64,000 nt of DNA, from positions 200,317 through 264,316 of the forward strand of contig NZ_CP049785.1 in assembly GCF_011290385.1 (NCBI RefSeq), written 5' to 3'. How positions within the stretch are numbered: position 1 is the stretch's first letter; every line of letters begins with the position of its first letter. The notes under the pieces are model-generated. The model ran no database searches. It saw nothing but the letters and a program-made list of their open reading frames with translations, and was not told where the DNA came from. Shown piece after piece: positions 26,585 to 37,011 of the stretch. The position numbers and the translations under genes are program-made. The stretch comes from Blattabacterium sp. DPU (GTDB lineage Bacteria; Bacteroidota; Bacteroidia; Flavobacteriales; Blattabacteriaceae).

Positions 26585-28609
26585 ATGAAAAATACCTTTA
26601 AGCTCAATTCAAAAATTCCATTGAGTTCACTAACTCACAAATGGGAAGATCATAAATCGACTTTAAAATTAGTATCTCCTAACAACAGATCCAATATAGA
26701 AATTATTGTTGTTGGAACAGGACTTTCTGGAGGTTCAGCCGCTGCTTCTCTGTCAGAATTAGGATATCAAGTAAAGGCCTTTTGTTACCAAGATTCTCCA
26801 AGAAGAGCTCATTCTGTAGCTGCACAAGGAGGAATTAATGCATCTAAAAATTATAAGGGAGATAATGATTCTGTTTATCAACTATTCTATGATACAATTA
26901 AAGGAGGAGATTATAGATCTAGAGAAGCAAATGTTTATCGTTTAGCAGAGATATCTTCTAATATTATAGATCAATGTGTAGCACAAGGAGTTCCATTTGC
27001 TCGTGATTATGCAGGATATTTGGATACTAGATCTTTTGGAGGAACAAAAGTATCCAGAACTTTTTATGCTAAAGGACAAACAGGACAACAACTTTTATTG
27101 GCCTGTTATTCTTCTATATCTAGACAAATTGGAATAGGAAGAATTAAAATGTATAATCGTCATGAAATGTTAGATTTAGTTATTGTGGATGGAGTAGCTA
27201 AAGGCATTATTGCTAGAAATCTTATTTCTGGAAAAATAGAAAGACATGCCGCACATGCTGTAGTTATAGCTTCAGGAGGTTATGGAAATGTATTTTTTTT
27301 ATCAACTAATGCAATGGGATCTAATGCAAGTGCTATATGGAAAGTCCATAAAAAAGGAGGATTTTTTGCGAATCCTTGTTTCACTCAAATACATCCCACT
27401 TGTATTCCAGTACATGGAAACTATCAATCTAAATTAACATTAATGTCTGAGTCATTAAGAAACGATGGAAGAATATGGGTTCCCAAAAAATTAGAAGATG
27501 CTATTTCCATACGTAATGGGTATAAAAAACCTGAGAATATAAATGAAGAAGATAGAGATTATTATCTTGAAAGACGTTATCCTTCATTTGGAAATCTTGT
27601 ACCAAGAGATGTTGCTTCTAGAGCGGCAAAAGAACGTTGTGATAAAGGGTTTGGAATAGAAAATAATGAAACTAAAGAAGGTGTATTTTTAGATTTCCGT
27701 TTTTCTATAGAAAAATATGGAAAAGAAAAAGAAAATGAATTAGGAATTCAACAATCTAGTTTATTACACAATAATAAATTAGGAAAAGAAATAATGGAGT
27801 CTAAATATGGTAATTTATTTCATATGTATGAAAAAATAACTAATGACAATCCTTACCACACTCCTATGAAAATATATCCAGCAGTACATTATAGCATGGG
27901 AGGATTGTGGGTAGATTATAATTTAATGTCTTCTATTCCGGGATGTTATATTATAGGAGAGGCTAATTTCTCTGATCATGGAGCAAATCGACTTGGAGCT
28001 TCTGCATTAATGCAAGGATTAGCTGATGGTTATTTTATTTTACCATATACTATAGCAGATTATTTATCTGAATGTATTACAGAAAAAATATCTACAAAAC
28101 ATATAGCTTTTCAATTATCAGAAAAAAATGTAAAAAATAGAATTCAAAAACTTATTAAAAATAATGGAAATATGCCTGTTGATTTTTTTCATAAAAAACT
28201 TGGAAATATTATGTGGAAATATGTGGGAATGAGTAGAAATCATATAGGTCTGTGTAAAGCTATAAAAAGGATACAAGAACTCCGATATGAATTTTGGAAA
28301 AATATTTTTGTTCCTGGAAATATTGATGATGGATTAAACTCTGAATTAGAGAAAGCTGGACGTGTTGCAGATTTTTTAGAACTAGGAGAATTAATGGCTA
28401 TGGATGCTTTAAATAGAAAAGAATCTTGTGGAAGTCATTTTCGTGAAGAATATCAAACAAAAGAAGGAGAAGCTCTTCGTGATGATGTTCATTATAAATA
28501 TGTTTCTCTATGGGAATATAAAGAAAATCATCCTGTAAGTGATGAAATTATGCATAAAGAAAATTTAAATTTTACTTTTGTAAAAGTACAGTCACGTTCT
28601 TATAAATAA
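26585..28609 (+). CDS. sdhA: Succinate dehydrogenase/fumarate reductase flavoprotein subunit
   Basis: Catalytic subunit that oxidises succinate or reduces fumarate with covalently bound FAD. In the 674 residues the FAD motif [15 protein letters not shown] lies near residue 42, the flavin-linking histidine in [11 protein letters not shown], and the dicarboxylate site in HPTCIPVHG and the later [12 protein letters not shown]. Length and the C-terminal [14 protein letters not shown] region are those of the Bacteroidota enzyme. The direction of the reaction in vivo cannot be told from sequence. It lies between sdhC and sdhB. Confidence 0.96.
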   Translation: MKNTFKLNSKIPLSSLTHKWEDHKSTLKLVSPNNRSNIEIIVVGTGLSGGSAAASLSELGYQVKAFCYQDSPRRAHSVAAQGGINASKNYKGDNDSVYQLFYDTIKGGDYRSREANVYRLAEISSNIIDQCVAQGVPFARDYAGYLDTRSFGGTKVSRTFYAKGQTGQQLLLACYSSISRQIGIGRIKMYNRHEMLDLVIVDGVAKGIIARNLISGKIERHAAHAVVIASGGYGNVFFLSTNAMGSNASAIWKVHKKGGFFANPCFTQIHPTCIPVHGNYQSKLTLMSESLRNDGRIWVPKKLEDAISIRNGYKKPENINEEDRDYYLERRYPSFGNLVPRDVASRAAKERCDKGFGIENNETKEGVFLDFRFSIEKYGKEKENELGIQQSSLLHNNKLGKEIMESKYGNLFHMYEKITNDNPYHTPMKIYPAVHYSMGGLWVDYNLMSSIPGCYIIGEANFSDHGANRLGASALMQGLADGYFILPYTIADYLSECITEKISTKHIAFQLSEKNVKNRIQKLIKNNGNMPVDFFHKKLGNIMWKYVGMSRNHIGLCKAIKRIQELRYEFWKNIFVPGNIDDGLNSELEKAGRVADFLELGELMAMDALNRKESCGSHFREEYQTKEGEALRDDVHYKYVSLWEYKENHPVSDEIMHKENLNFTFVKVQSRSYK

Positions 28610-28636
28610 TATAAAAAAAATATAATAAAAGATTGT

Positions 28637-29398
28637 ATGGAAAAACTTATGAATTTTAAGTTAAAAATATGGAGACAGAAAAATTGTGAGGAAAGAGGTT
28701 ATTTTAAAACTTATCAAATCCATAACATATCTCCTAACAGTTCATTCTTAGAAATGTTAGATATTTTAAATAATAAAATTATATGTGAAAAAAAAGATTC
28801 TTCTCCAATATCATTTGATCATGATTGTCGTGAAGGTATTTGTGGAATGTGTTCTCTATATATTAATGGAAGAGCTCATGGGCCAGATAATTTAATTACT
28901 ACTTGTCAACTTCATATGCGTCATTTTCATGAAGGAGAAACTATATATGTAGAACCTTGGAGAGCTAAACCTTTTCCTATAATTAAAGATCTTGTCGTTG
29001 ATAGATCTTCTTTTGATAGAATTATTATATCAGGTGGATATATATCTGTGAATACATTTGGAAAAACAATAGATGGTAATATGATTCCAATTCCAAAAGA
29101 TCAAGTAGATAAAGCTTTTGATGCTGCTACATGTATAGGTTGTGGAGCGTGTGTTGCGGCATGTAAAAATAGATCGGCAATGTTATTTGTTTCGGCAAAA
29201 GTTTCACAATTTGCTTTATTACCTCAAGGAAAGATAGAAAGAAAAAAAAGAGTTATAAATATGATCAATAAAATGGATGAAGAAGGATTTGGAAGTTGTA
29301 CTAATACTAGAGCATGTGAAATTGAATGTCCAAAAGGAATATCCACGGAATATATTTCTTTAATGAATCGTGAATACATTCAATCATTTACCTTTTAA
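28637..29398 (+). CDS. sdhB: Succinate dehydrogenase/fumarate reductase iron-sulfur subunit
   Basis: Carries electrons from SdhA to the quinone site through three Fe-S clusters. The 253 residues have a [2Fe-2S] set in CREGICGMC with a later Cys, the 4Fe-4S set [11 protein letters not shown] and the last set with [14 protein letters not shown]. The start may be the ATG at 28637 or the one at 28649; the second gives NFKLKIWRQ, nearer to relatives. It closes the sdhCAB operon and is followed 17 bases later by accA. Confidence 0.95.
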   Translation: MEKLMNFKLKIWRQKNCEERGYFKTYQIHNISPNSSFLEMLDILNNKIICEKKDSSPISFDHDCREGICGMCSLYINGRAHGPDNLITTCQLHMRHFHEGETIYVEPWRAKPFPIIKDLVVDRSSFDRIIISGGYISVNTFGKTIDGNMIPIPKDQVDKAFDAATCIGCGACVAACKNRSAMLFVSAKVSQFALLPQGKIERKKRVINMINKMDEEGFGSCTNTRACEIECPKGISTEYISLMNREYIQSFTF

Positions 29399-29415
29399 AT
29401 TCTATTTTTTTTAAT

Positions 29416-30372
29416 ATGGAATATTTAGATTTTGAAAAACCAATACAAGAAATTCAAGATCAGTATATTAACTGTGTATTAATAGAAAAAAAAAGTGGAA
29501 TAAATATGAAAGAGGTTTGCAATCAATTGCAATTTAAATTGGAAGAAACCATAAAAAAATTACACAGTAATCTTACTCCTTGGCAAAGAGTACAATTATC
29601 TAGACATCCAAATAGACCTTATACTTTAGATTATATACATTTCATAACAAAAAAAGGTTCTTTTATAGAATTACATGGAGATCGTCATTTTGGTGACGAT
29701 AAAGCTATTGTAGGAGGATTTGGAAAAATAGAGGATTATACTTTTATGTTAATTGGAACTCAAAAAGGAAAAAATACTAAGGATAGACAGTATAGAAGAT
29801 TTGGGATGCCTAATCCAGAAGGATATAGAAAAGCTTTGCGTCTTATGAAATTAGCAGAAAAATTTGAAAAACCTATTGTTACTTTTATTGACACGCCTGG
29901 AGCTTTTCCTGGAATTGAAGCCGAAGAAAGGGGGCAAGGAGAAGCTATTGGTAAAAATATCTATGAAATGATGTGTTTAAAAGTACCTATTATTGTTTTA
30001 ATTATAGGAGAGGGAGCTAGTGGAGGAGCTTTAGGATTAGGAATAGGAGATAAGATTTCAATGATGGAAAATTCCTGGTTTTCTGTTATTTCTCCTGAAA
30101 GTTGTTCTACAATCCTTTGGGGAAATCGTGAAAATAAAGAAAAATCAGCAGAATCATTGAAATTAACAGCAGAAAATATGTATAAATTAAATCTTGTAGA
30201 TGATGTAATTAAAGAACCTTTAGGAGGAGCTCATTTTTTTCCTGAAAAAGCTTACAAAATTGTAAAAAAACAAATTATTAAACATTATAAACAATTATCT
30301 GAAATTAATATCGAATCTCTTATTGAAGAGAGAAAAAATAAGTATATTTCTATTGGTTTTTTTGATGAATAA
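29416..30372 (+). CDS. accA: Acetyl-CoA carboxylase carboxyltransferase subunit alpha
   Basis: Makes malonyl-CoA together with AccD by moving CO2 from biotin to acetyl-CoA, the first step of fatty-acid synthesis. The 318 residues show the crotonase-like core with [33 protein letters not shown] and [16 protein letters not shown], which hold the oxyanion glycines. Length is standard. The partner subunits are not in the window. It probably belongs to the transcript of sdhCAB or its own, and a small hairpin follows at 30397. Confidence 0.96.
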   Translation: MEYLDFEKPIQEIQDQYINCVLIEKKSGINMKEVCNQLQFKLEETIKKLHSNLTPWQRVQLSRHPNRPYTLDYIHFITKKGSFIELHGDRHFGDDKAIVGGFGKIEDYTFMLIGTQKGKNTKDRQYRRFGMPNPEGYRKALRLMKLAEKFEKPIVTFIDTPGAFPGIEAEERGQGEAIGKNIYEMMCLKVPIIVLIIGEGASGGALGLGIGDKISMMENSWFSVISPESCSTILWGNRENKEKSAESLKLTAENMYKLNLVDDVIKEPLGGAHFFPEKAYKIVKKQIIKHYKQLSEINIESLIEERKNKYISIGFFDE

Positions 30373-30396
30373 ATTTTTAGCAACTCTATTCTAATT

Positions 30397-30411
30397 AACA
30401 GATTTTCTGTT
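30397..30411 (+). terminator. Small hairpin after accA
   Basis: A perfect 6-bp stem AACAGA/TCTGTT with a 3-nt loop, 25 bases past the accA stop and 35 before dnaB. No U-run follows, so it is at most a weak terminator or a processing site. Confidence 0.25.
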
Positions 30412-30445
30412 TACTTCATCATATCACGTTTATTAAAATGATTTT

Positions 30446-31987
30446 ATGAGTAATATTATACAGGAAAAAACAAAAAAATTTTGTTTTGATTCCATGAAAA
30501 AAAAAGGAAAAATTCCTCCTCAAGCATTAGATTTAGAAGAAGCTATAATAGGGGGAATTATGATTGATAAAAAAGGGTTAGATGAAGTTATTGATATACT
30601 TTTTCCCGAATTTTTTTATAAAAAAGAACATCAAGAAATATTTTTTGCAATACAAAAATTATATCACGATTCTAATCCTATAGATATATACACTGTTTTA
30701 AATGAACTCAAAAGAATAGGAAAACTGGAATCAATAGGAGGAGAATTATATTTGATTGAGTTAACACAAAAAGTTATTTCTTCTGCACATATAGAATATC
30801 ATAGTCGTATCGTAATACAAAAATTTATTTTAAGAAAACTAATTAGTATATTTTCTAATGTTATTCAAGAATGTTATGAGGAAAATACAGATGTTTTTGA
30901 TCTTTTAGATTATGCAGAATCAAAATTATTTGAAATTCATCAAAAATATTTAATAGAAAAAAAATATGAAACAACTCAATCTATAATACAAAAAGCTATC
31001 GATAAAATTAAAAAAACAGAAAAAGAAGGATTAAGTGGAATTTCTTCTGGATTTCATCAGTTGGATCATATTACTTCTGGATGGCAAAATTCTGATTTAA
31101 TTATATTGGCTTCTAGACCTGGAATGGGAAAAACAACTTTTATGTTATCTATGGTAAAAAACATAGTTGTAGATCAAAAAATTCCAATTACAATTTTTTC
31201 ATTAGAAATGTCTTCAATTCAGTTAATTACAAAATTAATCTCATCAGAAACTGGAATTTCTTCAGAAAAAATTAGAAAAGCTAATTTATCTCAATTAGAC
31301 TGGAAACATTTATTACATAAAACAAAAAATTTGAAGAATGTCCCCTTATTGATAGATGATACTCCTTCTTTATCTATATTTAGTTTACGTGCAAAATGTC
31401 GGCGTTTAATATCTCAACATGGAATTAAATTGATATTTATAGATTATATGCAATTAATGGGGATTAATGATCATAATTATAAATTACAAAATAGAGAGCA
31501 AGAGATATCAGTTATTTCTAGAAGTTTAAAATCTATAGCTAAAGAATTAGATATTCCAATTATAGCTTTATCTCAACTATCTAGAGCAGTAGAAACAAGA
31601 GGAGGAAGCAAACGACCTATATTATCTGATTTACGGGAATCAGGAGCTATTGAACAAGATGCAGATATAGTTTTATTTATTTATAGACCTGAATATTATG
31701 GATTTAAAATTTGGGATTCGGATGAAAATAATGATTCTTGTATAGGACAAGCAGAAATTATAATAGCTAAGCATAGAAATGGGGGACTAGATAAATTTCG
31801 TATAAAATTTATAAGTGATCAGGCTAAATTTGCAAATTTAGAAGAAAAAAAAACTATTTCTTTATCTTGTGAAGAAGATTATAAAAAAAATTTTTTTATG
31901 TCTTCTCCTTATAATGATTTCGAAAATTCAGAATATAATAATGAAATCAATTTCAATAACGGAAATTATTTAGATGAAGATATTTAA
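30446..31987 (+). CDS. dnaB: Replicative DNA helicase DnaB
   Basis: Hexameric 5'-3' helicase of the replication fork. The 513 residues have the N-terminal domain from PPQALDLEEAIIGG, and the RecA-like domain with Walker A RPGMGKTTF (Lys229, Thr230), IFIDYMQLM as Walker B, and SQLSRAVETRG and SDLRESGAIEQDAD near the end. There is no intein. Length is typical for Flavobacteriales. The low-complexity Asn-rich C-terminal tail (after about residue 480) is outside the conserved fold. It precedes the permease gene by 15 bases. Confidence 0.96.
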   Translation: MSNIIQEKTKKFCFDSMKKKGKIPPQALDLEEAIIGGIMIDKKGLDEVIDILFPEFFYKKEHQEIFFAIQKLYHDSNPIDIYTVLNELKRIGKLESIGGELYLIELTQKVISSAHIEYHSRIVIQKFILRKLISIFSNVIQECYEENTDVFDLLDYAESKLFEIHQKYLIEKKYETTQSIIQKAIDKIKKTEKEGLSGISSGFHQLDHITSGWQNSDLIILASRPGMGKTTFMLSMVKNIVVDQKIPITIFSLEMSSIQLITKLISSETGISSEKIRKANLSQLDWKHLLHKTKNLKNVPLLIDDTPSLSIFSLRAKCRRLISQHGIKLIFIDYMQLMGINDHNYKLQNREQEISVISRSLKSIAKELDIPIIALSQLSRAVETRGGSKRPILSDLRESGAIEQDADIVLFIYRPEYYGFKIWDSDENNDSCIGQAEIIIAKHRNGGLDKFRIKFISDQAKFANLEEKKTISLSCEEDYKKNFFMSSPYNDFENSEYNNEINFNNGNYLDEDI

Positions 31988-32002
31988 AATAAAAAAGTAA
32001 AA

Positions 32003-33222
32003 TTGAATTTTGAATGGTTTTTTTACAAAAAAACGATTTGGGAGGATTGTAGAAAAAATAAAACTCTTCGTATTATAGTCATAATAACACAAATAACAAT
32101 AATTATTGCTTTAATTATTACGTTTTTAACTTTTTCTATAGGGTTTGGATTTAAAGAAATTATAAAAGAAAAACTATTAAATATAAGAGGACAAATTATA
32201 ATACAAAAAAATACTCTAACAACAAATAATCGTTATTTTTCTGTAACGGAAAAAAATTTGTTACTCAGAAAATTTAGTAAAAAAAATTTAATTCAACAAA
32301 TTCATGGAATTATAGAAAGTGACGTAATTGTTTCTACAAGTAGAAAAATAGATAGATATATATTTAAAGGTTTATATGAAGATTATAATCCTATTTTTTT
32401 TAAGTATTTTTTAATTACTGAAAATTTTTTTCGAAAAAAACTTCTATCTCATAAAAATGTTTTGTTATCTAAAAAAGTATCCTTATCATTAGGATTAAAT
32501 GTTGGTTCCAACATCAGAATTGATTTTATTTCTTTTGATAAAAAAAAAATCCTATTATCATTTCTAAAAAATTTATAATTTCTGGTTTATATGAAACTGG
32601 AATACCAGAATTTGATGATGTATATATTATTGGAAATATAAAATCTATTCAAAAAATTTATGGATATGAAAAAAATTTAGTAGAAAAATTTGAAATTTTT
32701 GTATCCTATGATAATATCAAAAAAAGAATTTTTAATAAAGAATCCAAAGAACTTTTCTTTAATATTAATAATCATGATTTTGTAAAATGGATAAATATTT
32801 TTGACATAAATATTATTGTCATTAGCTTGATTATTTTTGCATCCGTAACCATCAACATGATTGTATTTATTCTGATGCTTCTTTTAGAAAGAATTAAAAC
32901 TATAGGTATTTTAAAAACTTTAGGAGCGAAAAACCAAGTTATACTTAAAATATTTTTATTGTATATCATACAAATATTAATACCTTCATTAATTATAGGA
33001 AATAGTATTGGAATTACTTTATTAGTATTACTAAAAAAATTTCATTTAATATTTTTGAATAAAATACAATATTTTATTGATTTTGTTCCTATTTATATTA
33101 ATATACAACATATTATCATTATCAATTTATCTCTTATTTTTATTTGTTTTATAACAATACTTTTTCCTGCATTATTTTTTATTAAAAAAATTTCTCCTAT
33201 AAAAGTTATAGAATTTGAATAA
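32003..33222 (+). pseudogene. FtsX/LolE-type ABC permease split by a poly(A) frameshift
   Basis: Two frames together make one permease. The first (32003-32578, TTG start) has the N-terminal helix ITQITIIIALIITF and periplasmic segment, then breaks. The second frame continues with KKFIISGLYETGIPEFDD, three further helices and the FtsX-type ERIKTIGILKTLGAKN, and ends at 33222. The break lies at ten A's (32540-32549). With one A more the gene would be an uninterrupted 407-codon frame reading DKKKNPIIIS, the normal length of lipoprotein-release permeases. Either the gene is decaying or RNA polymerase slippage on the A run restores some full protein, as reported in Buchnera and Blochmannia. The ATPase partner is not in the window. 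Confidence 0.85.
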
Positions 33223-33269
33223 TCCAAAAAATTTAATTTCGTATTTTTGTAAAAAAATTCAATAAGTTT

Positions 33270-34664
33270 TTGACACTTGTAAAATCTTCATCTGGAATAA
33301 GAGGAACATTGGGAGGAAAGGTAGGAAAAGGATTTTCTCCCATAGATATCATTCAATTTTCCGCAGGATATGTTTCCTGGATGAAAAAAAAACATAATAA
33401 TAAGAAAAAATTTGTTATAATATTAGGTAGAGATGGAAGAATTTCTTCTGTTTTGTTTCAACAATTTTTAATAATTACTTTTCAAAGTCTTGGTGTAGAT
33501 GTAATCAACATAGGTTTGTCTACTACTCCTACTGTTGGAATTGCTGTAATCAACGAAAGAGCGGATGGAGGAGTTATGTTGACGGCAAGTCACAATCCTA
33601 AAAATTGGAATGGATTAAAAATGTTCAATTCTTATGGAGAATTCTTATCTGAAGAAGATTTTCAAAAATTGTTCTATATAACAGAAAAAAAATATTTTAA
33701 TTTTTCTTCATACAAAAAATTAGGGAATCTTATTTATAAAAAAAATTATATTCAAAAACATATAGAAAAAATTATTTCATTACCTATTATAGATAAAGAT
33801 CTTATCCAGAAGGCGAAATTAAAAGTTGTGGTAGATGGAATTAATTCTACAGGAGGAATAGCGGTCCCTATTTTGTTAAAATATTTGGGAGTTCATGTTA
33901 TTAAAATGTATTGTGATCCTCATGGAGATTTTGCTCATAATCCTGAGCCTATTGAAAAAAATTTAAAAGAAATATGTAAAAAAGTACCGGATTTTAAGGC
34001 CAATTTGGGAATATCTGTAGATCCCGATGTAGATCGTGTAGTGTTTATTTGCGAAAACGGAGATTTTTTTGGAGAAGAATATACCTTAGTGTCTATAGCT
34101 GATTATATATTAGAAAATAAATTAGGGCCTATTGTATCAACTTTGTCTTCTTCTCATGCATTAAAAGATCTATCTATCAAAAAAAAAGTACCATATTATT
34201 CTTCTCCTGTTGGAGAAGTACACGTCGTAAAAAAAATGAAAGAGGTTCATGCTGTTATTGGGGGTGAAGGAAATGGAGGAGTTATTTATCCTAATTTGCG
34301 TTATGGAAGAGATGCATTGATTGGAATTGCATTGTTTTTAACTCAAATAGCTAAACTTGCTAATATACCGTTATCTAAATTAAAAAAAAGATATTCCAAT
34401 TATTTTATGTCGAAAAAAAAAATTCGATTTTTTTCTCATAATAATGACAAAATTAAAATTTTATTAAAAATAATAAAGAAAAAATATAAAGGAGAAAAAA
34501 TGGATTTCAAGGATGGAATTAAAATCTATTTAAAATCTAATGAATGGATCCATATCAGAAAATCAAATACTGAAAATATCATTAGAATACATACAGAAAG
34601 TACTTCAAAGGAAAGAGCTAATTTTTTAGCTAAGAAAATTATATATGAAATAAAAGAATTATGA
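33270..34664 (+). CDS. glmM: Phosphoglucosamine mutase-type phosphohexomutase
   Basis: Interconverts glucosamine-6- and -1-phosphate for UDP-GlcNAc, the substrate of MurA. The 464 residues carry the phosphoserine loop MLTASHNP (Ser107), the metal loop DPDVDRV, the sugar-binding GEGNGG and the C-terminal phosphate site IRIHTESTS. The TTG start at 33270 gives TLVKSSSGIRGTLGGKVG, the usual N terminus of Bacteroidota phosphoglucosamine mutases. Related phosphomannomutase activity cannot be excluded. Its TGA overlaps the rplS ATG by four bases. Confidence 0.88.
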   Translation: MTLVKSSSGIRGTLGGKVGKGFSPIDIIQFSAGYVSWMKKKHNNKKKFVIILGRDGRISSVLFQQFLIITFQSLGVDVINIGLSTTPTVGIAVINERADGGVMLTASHNPKNWNGLKMFNSYGEFLSEEDFQKLFYITEKKYFNFSSYKKLGNLIYKKNYIQKHIEKIISLPIIDKDLIQKAKLKVVVDGINSTGGIAVPILLKYLGVHVIKMYCDPHGDFAHNPEPIEKNLKEICKKVPDFKANLGISVDPDVDRVVFICENGDFFGEEYTLVSIADYILENKLGPIVSTLSSSHALKDLSIKKKVPYYSSPVGEVHVVKKMKEVHAVIGGEGNGGVIYPNLRYGRDALIGIALFLTQIAKLANIPLSKLKKRYSNYFMSKKKIRFFSHNNDKIKILLKIIKKKYKGEKMDFKDGIKIYLKSNEWIHIRKSNTENIIRIHTESTSKERANFLAKKIIYEIKEL

Positions 34665-35002
34665 TGAATTATATAAAATATATAGAAGATAAATGTTCTT
34701 CTAGAAATGATTTTCCATTATTTCATTCAGGAGATACAGTGACTGTTTTTTTTGAAATTAAAGAAGGAGAAAAAAAAAGAATTCAATCTTTTAAAGGAGT
34801 TGTTATAAAAAAACAAGGAAAAGGATTAACTAAAACATTTACAATTCGTAAAATCAGTACAGGAATTGGAATAGAACGTATATTTATTTTCAATCAACCT
34901 AACATACAAAAGATAGAAATAAACAAAAAAGGAAAAGTTAGGAGATCTAAAATTTATTATTTTAGAGCTTTAAAAGGAAAAAAAGCTAGAGTAAAAAGTT
35001 GA
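34661..35002 (+). CDS. rplS: 50S ribosomal protein L19
   Basis: A 113-residue bL19 of the large subunit, at the interface with the small subunit. FHSGDTVTVFFEIKEGEKKRIQSFKGVV and TFTIRKISTGIGIERIF are the family signature. It is translationally coupled to glmM through ATGA. A strong hairpin begins at its stop codon. Basic C terminus (FRALKGKKARVKS) is normal. Confidence 0.96.
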   Translation: MMNYIKYIEDKCSSRNDFPLFHSGDTVTVFFEIKEGEKKRIQSFKGVVIKKQGKGLTKTFTIRKISTGIGIERIFIFNQPNIQKIEINKKGKVRRSKIYYFRALKGKKARVKS

Positions 35003-35050
35003 AAAGCGAAAAAAAATAAAGTGAAATAGTGCACCGCTTTTTTCGCTTTT
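35002..35050. terminator. Bidirectional terminator between rplS and the lipoprotein gene
   Basis: Perfect 13-bp inverted repeat AAAAGCGAAAAAA (35002-35014) and TTTTTTCGCTTTT (35038-35050) around a 23-nt loop that itself contains GTG/CAC pairing. It sits between the ends of two convergent genes and offers a U-run to both. It is one of the few GC-containing hairpins in the window. Confidence 0.65.
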
Positions 35051-35071
35051 ACTTAGACTCTATACTCTTAT

Positions 35072-35356
35072 TTATTTATTATTTTTATCGTTTTCTTCAG
35101 TTGTTCCTTTTTCTTTTTCAGTTGTATTGTTATTATTTTCCTCATTATTATTATTGTTTTTTGAGGAGTCCTCACTAGGAGTTGTAGGAGGGGTACTATT
35201 GTTTGAATCGGTCTGATTCTCATTGTTATTAGCTGTTTTTTCCTCTTCTGTTGTAGTAGAGTTATTTTCATTTTTATTTTTGTTGTTGCAACTAATTGTA
35301 AATAAAAATATTGCTAACAAAATTGTAGTGACCGTAATTCTTAATTTTTTCATCAT
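35072..35356 (-). CDS. Small low-complexity lipoprotein, unknown function
   Basis: A 94-residue protein not recognised as any family. Residues 1-22 form a signal peptide (two Lys, then a hydrophobic stretch TTILLAIFLFTIS) ending in a lipobox-like TISC with Cys23, so processing by LspA (encoded at 43.7 kb) is likely. The mature 72 residues hold only Asn, Glu, Thr, Lys, Ser, Asp, Pro, Gln, Gly and one Ala, with no aliphatic or aromatic residue, so they should be disordered and probably face the periplasm or surface. A terminator faces its end, and a -7-like TAAATTTG lies 35 bases upstream. That supports a real gene over a chance frame. Confidence 0.6.
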   Translation of the reverse strand: MMKKLRITVTTILLAIFLFTISCNNKNKNENNSTTTEEEKTANNNENQTDSNNSTPPTTPSEDSSKNNNNNEENNNNTTEKEKGTTEENDKNNK

Positions 35357-35390
35357 AATCGATAGTATTTCAGTTATTACATATTCTGGG

Positions 35391-35398
35391 CAAATTTA
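35391..35398 (-). promoter_or_regulatory. Candidate -7 element for the small lipoprotein gene
   Basis: On the minus strand the bases read TAAATTTG, an exact TAnnTTTG, 35 bases before the ATG at 35356. No -33 TTTG is found at the proper distance. Confidence 0.25.
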
Positions 35399-35487
35399 TA
35401 TAAAAATTTGGAAAATATATCATTATTTGTATTTTTTTTAAAATAGAGAACAAAATTAGATTTTTTTTTCTTTAGTTTGAAAATAAG

Positions 35488-35537
35488 AATATTATGTCTT
35501 TATACAAAATTTTATAAAAAAAAATATTATGTCTTTA
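35488..35537 (+). repeat. Duplicated guaB start region with a 7-codon upstream frame
   Basis: The 15 bases AATATTATGTCTTTA occur at 35488-35502 and again at 35523-35537, 35 bases apart. The second copy contains the guaB ATG (35529). The first copy opens a short frame, MSLYKIL then stop at 35517, just ahead of guaB. This looks like a duplication of the initiation region. Confidence 0.6.
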
Positions 35538-36995
35538 AATAAAAAGATTTTAAAAGAAGCTCTTACTTTTGATGATGTTTTACTTATTCCTTCTTATTCA
35601 TCAATTCTTCCATCAGAAGTTTCTCTTAAAACTTCTCTTACACATGATATTACTATGAATATTCCTATATTAAGTGCTGCTATGGATACAGTTACAGAGT
35701 CATCTTTAGCTATATCTATAGCTAGAGAAGGAGGAATAGGAATTATTCATAAAAATATGAATATAGAAAATCAATCAGAAGAGGTTTATCGAGTTAAAAG
35801 GAGTGAAAGCGGAATGATAGATGATCCTATTACTCTTTCTAGAAATTCCACATTAAAATATGCTAAATATCTTATGGAAAAATTTAAAATTTCTGGGTTA
35901 CCTGTTATAGAAGATAATCATTCATTAGTAGGAATTATTACTAAAAGAGATATAAAATACCGTACAGATTTAGATTCTTTAGTTGAAGAAGTGATGACAA
36001 AAGAAAAATTAATTACATCTAAACAAAATATAACTCTAGAAAAAGCTAAAAATATTTTGTTGGAAGAAAGAATAGAAAAATTGCCAATCGTGGATGATTG
36101 TAATAAATTAGTGGGATTGATTACGATTCGTGATATTGATAATTTGATTGAATATCCTAATGCTTGTAAAGATTCTAGAGGACGTTTACGTGTAGGTGCT
36201 GCTGTTGGCATAGATAAAAGAACTTTAGAAAGAGTAGAAGCTTTAGTTAAAGTAGGAGTAGATATTATAGCTATAGATTCGGCACATGGTCATTCTTATA
36301 AAATTTTGGAAACAATAAAATCTATCAGAAATTCTTTTACAAAAATCACACTATTAACAGGAAATGTAGTTACTATGGAAGGCGCCAAAGATTTGATAAA
36401 TGCCGGTTCGACTATTTTAAAAGTAGGAATCGGATCTGGATCTATCTGTACAACGCGAGTTATAGCTGGAGTAGGTATGCCACAAATAACAGCTATTAAT
36501 GATGTATATGAATATGCTAAAAAAAGAAATGTTAACGTAATTTCTGATGGAGGAATTAGATATTCAGGAGATGTAGTAAAAGCTATTGCTGCCGGAGCAA
36601 GTTCTGTAATGATTGGAAGTTTATTTGCTGGAACAGATGAGGCTCCAGGAGAAGAAGTTATTTTTCAAGGAAGAAAATTTAAAACTTATGTAGGAATGGG
36701 GTCATTAATAGCTATGAAAAGAGGAAGTAGAGATCGGTATTTTCAATTTACCGAAAAATCTGTTCCGGAAGGAATAGAAGCTATAGTTCCTTATAAAGGA
36801 AAAATGAGAGATGTTATTTATCAAATTTGTGGAGGATTACGTTCTGGAATGGGATATTGTGGAGTTTCCACTATTGTGGAACTTATGAAGAAAGGAAGAT
36901 TTGTAAGAATTACCAATTCAGGATTAAAAGAAAATCATCCTCACAGTGTAAATATTACAAAAGAATCTCCTAACTATTTTAATTATAAAACATAA
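35529..36995 (+). CDS. guaB: Inosine-5'-monophosphate dehydrogenase
   Basis: Oxidises IMP to XMP with NAD, the entry to guanine nucleotides. The 488 residues show the TIM-barrel start [13 protein letters not shown], a pair of CBS domains (about 95-205), the catalytic loop GSGSICTTR with Cys307, and the flap region [17 protein letters not shown]. Full length. Its own leader has a duplicated start region and a tiny upstream frame, which may affect translation. tRNA-Leu and tRNA-Gly genes lie beyond on the other strand. Confidence 0.97.
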   Translation: MSLNKKILKEALTFDDVLLIPSYSSILPSEVSLKTSLTHDITMNIPILSAAMDTVTESSLAISIAREGGIGIIHKNMNIENQSEEVYRVKRSESGMIDDPITLSRNSTLKYAKYLMEKFKISGLPVIEDNHSLVGIITKRDIKYRTDLDSLVEEVMTKEKLITSKQNITLEKAKNILLEERIEKLPIVDDCNKLVGLITIRDIDNLIEYPNACKDSRGRLRVGAAVGIDKRTLERVEALVKVGVDIIAIDSAHGHSYKILETIKSIRNSFTKITLLTGNVVTMEGAKDLINAGSTILKVGIGSGSICTTRVIAGVGMPQITAINDVYEYAKKRNVNVISDGGIRYSGDVVKAIAAGASSVMIGSLFAGTDEAPGEEVIFQGRKFKTYVGMGSLIAMKRGSRDRYFQFTEKSVPEGIEAIVPYKGKMRDVIYQICGGLRSGMGYCGVSTIVELMKKGRFVRITNSGLKENHPHSVNITKESPNYFNYKT

Positions 36996-37011
36996 AATAA
37001 GTTTCCAAAAA

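Noticed and set aside
32772-32969. Minus-strand frame across the broken permease
   Set aside because: It is antisense to the conserved second half of the permease (TIGILKTLGAKN), which explains the open frame.
35223-35441. Plus-strand 72-aa hydrophobic frame over the lipoprotein gene
   Set aside because: It is the complement of the Asn/Glu-rich tail, which necessarily reads as Leu/Phe/Val-rich. The minus-strand frame has the signal peptide and facing terminator.
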